33,816 nucleotides of DNA, from NCBI GenBank assembly GCA_016204805.1, contig JACQKA010000022.1:1-33816 (forward strand), written 5' to 3'. The notes beneath the pieces are model-generated. The model had not been told where the DNA came from. It did no database searches and saw only the letters and a list, made by a program, of their open reading frames with translations. The translations under genes were made by a program, and so were the position numbers. Shown piece by piece: positions 30,072 to 33,816 of the stretch. Source of the DNA: Candidatus Kaiserbacteria bacterium. Its GTDB lineage: Bacteria > Patescibacteriota > Minisyncoccia > Phycocordibacterales > UBA2100. The stretch's first letter is position 1. Each line of letters begins with the position of its first letter.

Positions 30072-30305
30072 TTATATCAACTGCAATTTCTTTTGTCGTG
30101 TCCATTGTTTGATCTGAGCTTCTCTTTTCGATGCTGATGACCTGTCGGGGTGCGGTTCGGTATATACTACCCGCACCGCCTTCTTGGAGCTGGTATAGTG
30201 ACCTCCCTCTTTATTCTTGTGCTCGCTGAAACGCCGTTCTACATCGGTAGTAATACCAGTATACAAAGACCCGTCAGCACATTCGATGATATAGAGGTGG
30301 TACAT
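30072..30305 (-). CDS. GIY-YIG domain protein
   Basis: A 77-aa stand-alone GIY-YIG domain of the UPF0213/YhbQ type. The paired motifs are LYIIE (for GIY) and LYTGIT (for YIG), followed by the helix DVERRFSEHKNKEGGHYT with Arg and the Tyr/Thr of the family, VYTEPH, then a helix with Ser/Lys/Arg/Glu (SASKREAQIKQW) carrying the metal-binding Glu, and a basic tail. These domains resemble nuclease domains of UvrC and homing enzymes; the cellular role of the solo form is poorly defined, probably DNA repair or processing. Start 30305 gives the normal N-terminus MYHLYIIE. Confidence 0.88.
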   Translation of the reverse strand: MYHLYIIECADGSLYTGITTDVERRFSEHKNKEGGHYTSSKKAVRVVYTEPHPDRSSASKREAQIKQWTRQKKLQLI

Positions 30306-30378
30306 ATATCGGGATAATGTTGGGGCCCATCTGACCAATGTAGTATACCGGTAAGTAAGGGGATATCACATCGTCTGT

Positions 30379-30384
30379 TACGAT
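30379..30384 (+). promoter_or_regulatory. -10 box of a leaderless-type promoter (GH18 gene)
   Basis: TACGAT lies 6 nt before ATG 30391. An ATG at 30385 follows the box immediately and is therefore the less likely start. Confidence 0.4.
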
Positions 30385-30390
30385 ATGACT

Positions 30391-31872
30391 ATGCAAAGAG
30401 TTTTCGCATGCATACCTGTCTTCATGATAACGCTATTCATGTTGCCTATCTCCATTTCTGCTGCAGAACGGTCGCTCTATCTCGGCACGTCGGGTGCCGA
30501 TGTTACGACGCTCCAGAAAACGCTCATCGCAAAGGGCTATCTTTCCGCGGGAAAGGCCACCGGATATTTTGGCCCACTCACCGAAGCGGCACTCAAGAAA
30601 TTCCAGTGCGATCACAAAGTGATCTGTGCGGATTCCACCAACATCGGCTACGGCGTCTATGGCCCCAAAACGCGCCTCGCCCTCGCGTCCGTAAACGCCG
30701 CCTCGGACAACTACGCGACGATCAAATCCGGCGCGATGACGCCTCGCGCGACGGGAACATTCGAAGTCTCCGGCTGGATTCCCTATTGGCGCACCGCGAG
30801 CGGCACGCAAGACGTCCTCCCTCATCTCAATCAAATGACGAGTGTCATGCCTTTTGCGTACAGCGTGAAGAGCGACGGCACTCTATCCGACACCGCAAAG
30901 ATCACCGAAGATCCGTGGATTTCGTTCATAGCAGAAGCGAGGCGTCAGAAAGTGCGCGTCATCCCTACTGTGATGTGGGGCAACGGCGATCACATCCATG
31001 CGATATTGAGCGATACCAAAAAGCGCATCGCGCTCGAAGACGAGATCGCGAAACTCGTGCGCGACAATAACTTCGACGGCATCGACATAGATTTCGAAGC
31101 CAAAAAGCACGAGACGATCACCTACTATTCCACCTTCCTCAAAGGGTTGTATCAACGCATGGGCAAAAAATGGGTGTACTGCACGATCGAAGCGCGCATA
31201 CCGCTCGAGAATCGCTACAGCCCGGGTACCACGATTCCTGCGGATGCCACCGACTATGCCAATGACTACGCGGAGCTCAATAAATATTGCGATCGCGTCG
31301 AGCTTATGGCGTACGATCAAGGTACGATCGATCTGCGGCTAAACGCCGCGCGCCGCGCACCGTATGCACCCGTCGCCGATCCGGGCTGGGTAGAGACGAT
31401 GGCGACGCTCGCCGCGCAGAATATCTCGCGCAATAAATTGGTCATTGGCATCCCAACGTATGGTTACGAATACACCGTAACGCCACAGCCGGACGGCACA
31501 TATAAATACAAAGTCCTGTGGCCGTTCAATTACCGCTATGCCATCGATATCGCTCAGAAACTTGGCATCTCACCGGAGCGAAACAGCGCAAATGAAATCG
31601 GCTTCGCATACGACCCGAATCGTCTTGCCGCTATCGCCCCCATGGGCAGCGAATCGACACAGACACAACAGCACAACATCCCCGAGACTTCCATCACACA
31701 GAATGCTGACTCACAGGTGAGCACCGCTACGCCACTCAACTATCTCTCGTGGAGCGATGCGCGCGCGATCGCGGACAAGGTGGAGATCGCTCACCGCCTC
31801 GGTGTGCGCGGAGTAGCGATCTTCAAGATGGATGGCGGCGAAGACCAAGCGATGTGGGAAGTGTTGAGGTAA
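30391..31872 (+). CDS. Secreted peptidoglycan-binding protein with a GH18 glycosidase domain
   Basis: A 493-aa exported protein. A signal peptide (residues 1-~24, MQRVFACIPVFMITLF then SISAAE) is followed by a PG_binding_1 domain (~27-100; LGTSGADVTTLQKTLIAKGYL, GYFGPLTEAALKKFQ) that anchors to cell wall. Residues ~125-493 are a GH18 barrel: SGWIPYWR (strand 1), SVMPFAYSV, VIPTVMW, the catalytic DxxDxDxE motif in FDGIDIDFE, VELMAYDQ, VIGIPTYGYEY and the last strand GVAIFKMDGGED. Relatives such as spore cortex and cell-wall GH18 proteins cut glycan strands. All key acids are present. Likely role: remodelling own or host-cell wall. Start 30391 is preferred over 30385 for promoter spacing. Confidence 0.9.
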   Translation: MQRVFACIPVFMITLFMLPISISAAERSLYLGTSGADVTTLQKTLIAKGYLSAGKATGYFGPLTEAALKKFQCDHKVICADSTNIGYGVYGPKTRLALASVNAASDNYATIKSGAMTPRATGTFEVSGWIPYWRTASGTQDVLPHLNQMTSVMPFAYSVKSDGTLSDTAKITEDPWISFIAEARRQKVRVIPTVMWGNGDHIHAILSDTKKRIALEDEIAKLVRDNNFDGIDIDFEAKKHETITYYSTFLKGLYQRMGKKWVYCTIEARIPLENRYSPGTTIPADATDYANDYAELNKYCDRVELMAYDQGTIDLRLNAARRAPYAPVADPGWVETMATLAAQNISRNKLVIGIPTYGYEYTVTPQPDGTYKYKVLWPFNYRYAIDIAQKLGISPERNSANEIGFAYDPNRLAAIAPMGSESTQTQQHNIPETSITQNADSQVSTATPLNYLSWSDARAIADKVEIAHRLGVRGVAIFKMDGGEDQAMWEVLR

Positions 31873-31897
31873 AACCTTGTCGTTTTATATCACAAAA

Positions 31898-31922
31898 AAC
31901 TAGCCCCTCGGCTCTCGCAAGC
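31898..31922 (-). terminator. Weak terminator-like hairpin outside the left IS end
   Basis: On the minus strand, AGCC-GAGG-GGCT followed by AGTTTTTT, just outside the insertion sequence. The stem is only four pairs. Confidence 0.35.
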
Positions 31923-31950
31923 GGGTGTGTAAATACTTTTGTGTAAATGG
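31923..31950 (+). repeat. Left terminal inverted repeat of the IS256-family element
   Basis: 28 bp; begins GGGTGTGTAAATAC and ends GTAAATGG; pairs with 33239-33266. Confidence 0.85.
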
Positions 31951-31975
31951 CATGGGGATAACATAGCTAGCATAG

Positions 31976-33202
31976 TCATATTTTGATCTTGTCAGGAAAC
32001 ATAATCGCGAATTGTGCAACACAATCTCCCCATGCTGGAATCGGTGAGGTCCACTTTTTTGCAATGTCACGCTGTGCGAGCCAAAGCAGTTTCTTGAGCG
32101 CTTCATCGTGGGGAAAGATCGTCGTCGTTTTAGTAACTTTACGTAATTGATGGTGCACACTTTCAACGGCATTCGTCGTGTAGATGACTTTGCGCACTGA
32201 TGCTGGATAGGAGAAGAAGGGTGAGATCTCACTCCAGTGCGTCTCCCAACTTTTAAGATAGAGCGCATACTGCGGCCAGAGTTGTTTGACCTCTGCAAGC
32301 GCATTGCGTCCCGCTTCTTCTGTCGGTGCGGTGTATACCGTACGGAGATCTTTGCAGAACTTGTCGCGGTGTTTGCTCGGCACGTATTTCATCGAATTGC
32401 GTATCTGGTGGATAACACACTGCTGCACGGTGGCAGTTGGGAACACCGCCTGAATCGCCTCGGAGAAACCGGTGAGCCCATCGACGCAGACGATGAGCAT
32501 GTCGTCGACACCGCGATTCTTGATCTCATTCAAGACGCCCAACCAGAACTTCGCTCCCTCGGTGGTACCGACCCACAAACCCAGTAATTCCTTGTATCCT
32601 GACTCATCGACACCCAGGGCGGTGTAGGCGCATTTGTTAACGATTCTGCCGCCATCGCGTACCTTGAAGTGAATACCATCGAGATAGACGACCGGGTACA
32701 GGGACGCGAGCGGACGCGCCTGCCACTCTTCGACGAGCGGGAGTACTTTGTCGGTAATGGCAGAGATCATCGCGGCTGATACATCGACACCGTAGATATC
32801 GTTCATGTGATCAGTGATGTCTCTCGTTGTCATACCTTTCGCGTACATGGAGACAATCTTCTCTTCGACATCGCTTTCGACCGTCTCGTACTTCTTGACG
32901 ACGAGCGGCTCAAAGGTGCCGTTACGATCGCGTGGGATTTTGAGCTGTTCTTGACCAAAACTTGTTTTCAATACCTTCGTGCTGTTGCCGTTGCGAGAGT
33001 TGCCGGAATTCTTTCCAACCGACTCGTACTTCTTGTATCCGAGGTGATCGTCCAGCTCAGCTTCCAGCATCTTCTGGAGGGTGGGAGCGATCAGTGTTTT
33101 GACGAAATCGGTGACGTCGGAGAGGGTCTTTAGGTTCTTGCTGCGCTCCGTGAATTCTTCGTATGAGATGACCTCGGCAGTGCTGTGTTTCTCGTTGTGC
33201 AT
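31976..33202 (-). CDS. IS256-family (Mutator-type) transposase
   Basis: This DDE transposase of 408 aa, normal family length, moves the element by cut-and-paste or copy-out. The N-terminal part has a helical DNA-binding region (DVTDFVKTLIAPTLQKMLEAELDD split by family positions, then HLGYKKYE). Catalytic acids are Asp in VYLDGIHFK, Asp in IVCVDGLTGF, and Glu in TNAVESVHHQLR. The insert domain carries CVIHQIRNSMKYV. The frame is intact, so the copy may be active. No SD is seen before the ATG. Confidence 0.96.
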   Translation of the reverse strand: MHNEKHSTAEVISYEEFTERSKNLKTLSDVTDFVKTLIAPTLQKMLEAELDDHLGYKKYESVGKNSGNSRNGNSTKVLKTSFGQEQLKIPRDRNGTFEPLVVKKYETVESDVEEKIVSMYAKGMTTRDITDHMNDIYGVDVSAAMISAITDKVLPLVEEWQARPLASLYPVVYLDGIHFKVRDGGRIVNKCAYTALGVDESGYKELLGLWVGTTEGAKFWLGVLNEIKNRGVDDMLIVCVDGLTGFSEAIQAVFPTATVQQCVIHQIRNSMKYVPSKHRDKFCKDLRTVYTAPTEEAGRNALAEVKQLWPQYALYLKSWETHWSEISPFFSYPASVRKVIYTTNAVESVHHQLRKVTKTTTIFPHDEALKKLLWLAQRDIAKKWTSPIPAWGDCVAQFAIMFPDKIKI

Positions 33203-33238
33203 ATGGTTTGAAACGATGATTGATTAATTGTGTAATAC

Positions 33239-33266
33239 CCATTTACACAAAATATTGTACACACCC
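33239..33266 (-). repeat. Right terminal inverted repeat of the IS256-family element
   Basis: 28 bp; on the minus strand begins GGGTGTGTACAATA and ends GTAAATGG. Confidence 0.85.
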
Positions 33267-33300
33267 CGGCACCGGAGACGCGCGGGGCACGCGCCATACC

Positions 33301-33525
33301 TCAGAGAGCGATGACGTGCACGCTGATATTGGGAACGGCGACGTCGCTCGCGTCTTGCTCCGCGAGAGATGCCTCGGTCGCTTCGCGCACGTTCGCGAGC
33401 GCCTCGTTCATCGTCCGTCCCTGGCTGTAGCAGCCGGGTAGCGCCGGATTGGTGGCGACGAAAAAGCCTGCTTCGTCCTGTTCGACGATGATGGGGAAGT
33501 GGCGGGTATCGCGTGTCCGGGTCAT
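33301..33525 (-). CDS. HicB-like antitoxin domain protein, apparently without HicA
   Basis: A 74-aa protein with the partial RNase H-like HicB fold: HFPIIVEQDEAGFFVATNPALPGCYSQGRTMNEALANVREAT is the family core (strand, GCYSQG turn, helix). It normally neutralises the HicA mRNA toxin. The C-terminal DNA-binding domain of longer HicB is missing. No HicA-type double-stranded RNA-binding fold is visible on either side; the IS256-family element begins 34 nt after its stop, where a co-directional hicA could once have been. Start 33525 is chosen because TACACT lies 6 nt upstream; an ATG at 33543 would overlap that box. Confidence 0.75.
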   Translation of the reverse strand: MTRTRDTRHFPIIVEQDEAGFFVATNPALPGCYSQGRTMNEALANVREATEASLAEQDASDVAVPNISVHVIAL

Positions 33526-33531
33526 GCAGAC

Positions 33532-33537
33532 AGTGTA
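33532..33537 (-). promoter_or_regulatory. -10 box of a leaderless-type promoter (hicB-like gene)
   Basis: TACACT within TGGTACACT on the minus strand, 6 nt before ATG 33525. Confidence 0.45.
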
Positions 33538-33591
33538 CCACATCGGCGCTTTCGCGCGAGGAGTGCGCACGCCGACAGAACCGAAAAGCAA

Positions 33592-33816
33592 GCGGGGCGA
33601 CCAGATGGCCGCCCCCTTAGCCCCTTTTATTCATGAGGCTGTGTGAGGTGATGCGGTAGCGGCGACCAAGCCGTTGGCCTGGCGTATGATTTTGTTGTGG
33701 TACTGTAAAGTTCATTGTGTCTGCGCGCTGTGGATAAACCCAAATTGATGCACCGGATATCTCGACCAGTTCCGTGTTTCAAAGTCTTTGATGATGATAA
33801 ATACATAGTCCAGTAA
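33592..33816. other. Right-end region without a confident gene
   Basis: A GC-rich hairpin (GGGGCG...CGCCCC, about 33594-33616) lies near the left. On the minus strand a frame from ATG 33715 to TAA 33617 encodes 32 residues (MNFTVPQQNHTPGQRL...), and another frame ends at 33712 with its stop overlapping that ATG. Neither has SD or promoter support, and neither is recognised; they may be part of a repeat or of a gene cut by the window edge. Confidence 0.3.

Larger units (their letters stand above)
31923..33266 (-). mobile_element. IS256-family insertion sequence, complete
   Basis: The element of 1344 bp is bounded by 28-bp inverted repeats, 31923-31950 and 33239-33266, identical at 24 of 28 positions (both begin GGGTGTGTA and end TTTTGTGTAAATGG, mismatches in the middle). 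It holds one intact transposase gene. IS256-family elements usually duplicate 8-9 bp of target; the flanks here (CGCAAGC on the left, CGGCACC on the right) do not match, so no duplication is visible. It lies between the GH18 gene and the hicB-like gene. Confidence 0.9.

Noticed and set aside
1-33816. CRISPR array, tRNA or rRNA genes
   Set aside because: No regularly spaced direct repeats and no cloverleaf or rRNA segments were noticed by eye; a tRNAscan or Infernal run would settle it.

Overview
The window looks like a chromosome segment of a Candidatus Patescibacteria (CPR) bacterium, probably a Parcubacteria-type lineage. This is inferred from gene families and style, without a database search. 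The supporting signs are an RNase J with a Gly/Arg-rich N-terminal tail, two HhH DNA glycosylases that have lost iron-sulfur cluster cysteines, a secreted peptidoglycan-binding/GH18 protein, a solo GIY-YIG domain protein, many very small proteins, and many genes without a Shine-Dalgarno (SD) site whose -10 box sits 5-7 nt before the start codon (leaderless style).

Layout. 1-317: end of a peptide ABC transporter binding protein. 577-4271: RNase J and a secreted protein with a clan CD (caspase-like) His/Cys pair. 4305-5762: an isolated 49-codon gene with its own promoter and terminator, then an MFS transporter. 10101-5877 (minus strand): a 4-TM protein, a 48-aa cysteine-rich protein, a ZIP metal transporter, a 155-aa unknown, endonuclease III, a HAD phosphatase, a MutY-like glycosylase and a 61-aa membrane protein. 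10228-12918: a divergent pair, a 2-TM protein and a membrane-fused spermidine synthase-like protein. 13004-14984: an FMN reductase with an ArsR repressor, and a beta-propeller protein.

15188-27157 is the striking part: an acyl-CoA/2-oxoacid catabolic island that is not expected in a CPR genome. The plus strand carries a fused E1 alpha-beta 2-oxoacid dehydrogenase, a free lipoyl carrier, a stand-alone E2 catalytic domain, a serB remnant and SerA. The minus strand carries thiolase, an enoyl-CoA hydratase-like protein, a biotin-dependent carboxyltransferase closest from memory to glutaconyl-CoA decarboxylase alpha, HMG-CoA lyase, an SDR and an acyl-CoA dehydrogenase. Together these resemble branched-chain (leucine) breakdown: oxoacid to acyl-CoA, dehydrogenation, carboxylation, hydration, HMG-CoA cleavage, thiolysis. 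E3, biotin carboxylase/BCCP, the aminotransferase and ETF are not in the window. Genes of this island have SD sites and several have TTGAC-17-NNNGGT promoters with 27-42 nt leaders, unlike the leaderless flanks, so acquisition from another lineage is plausible.

27362-33816: two divergent ATP-grasp ligases, a PAP2 phosphatase, a GIY-YIG protein, a GH18 protein, a complete IS256-family insertion sequence without target duplication, and a HicB-like protein with no visible HicA. Two copies of a palindromic element (12926-12998 and 27226-27353) have perfect 23-bp arms that changed together at five positions; each lies 7-8 nt after a stop codon. No tRNA, rRNA or CRISPR array was seen, and no gene-free stretch exceeds 300 bases.
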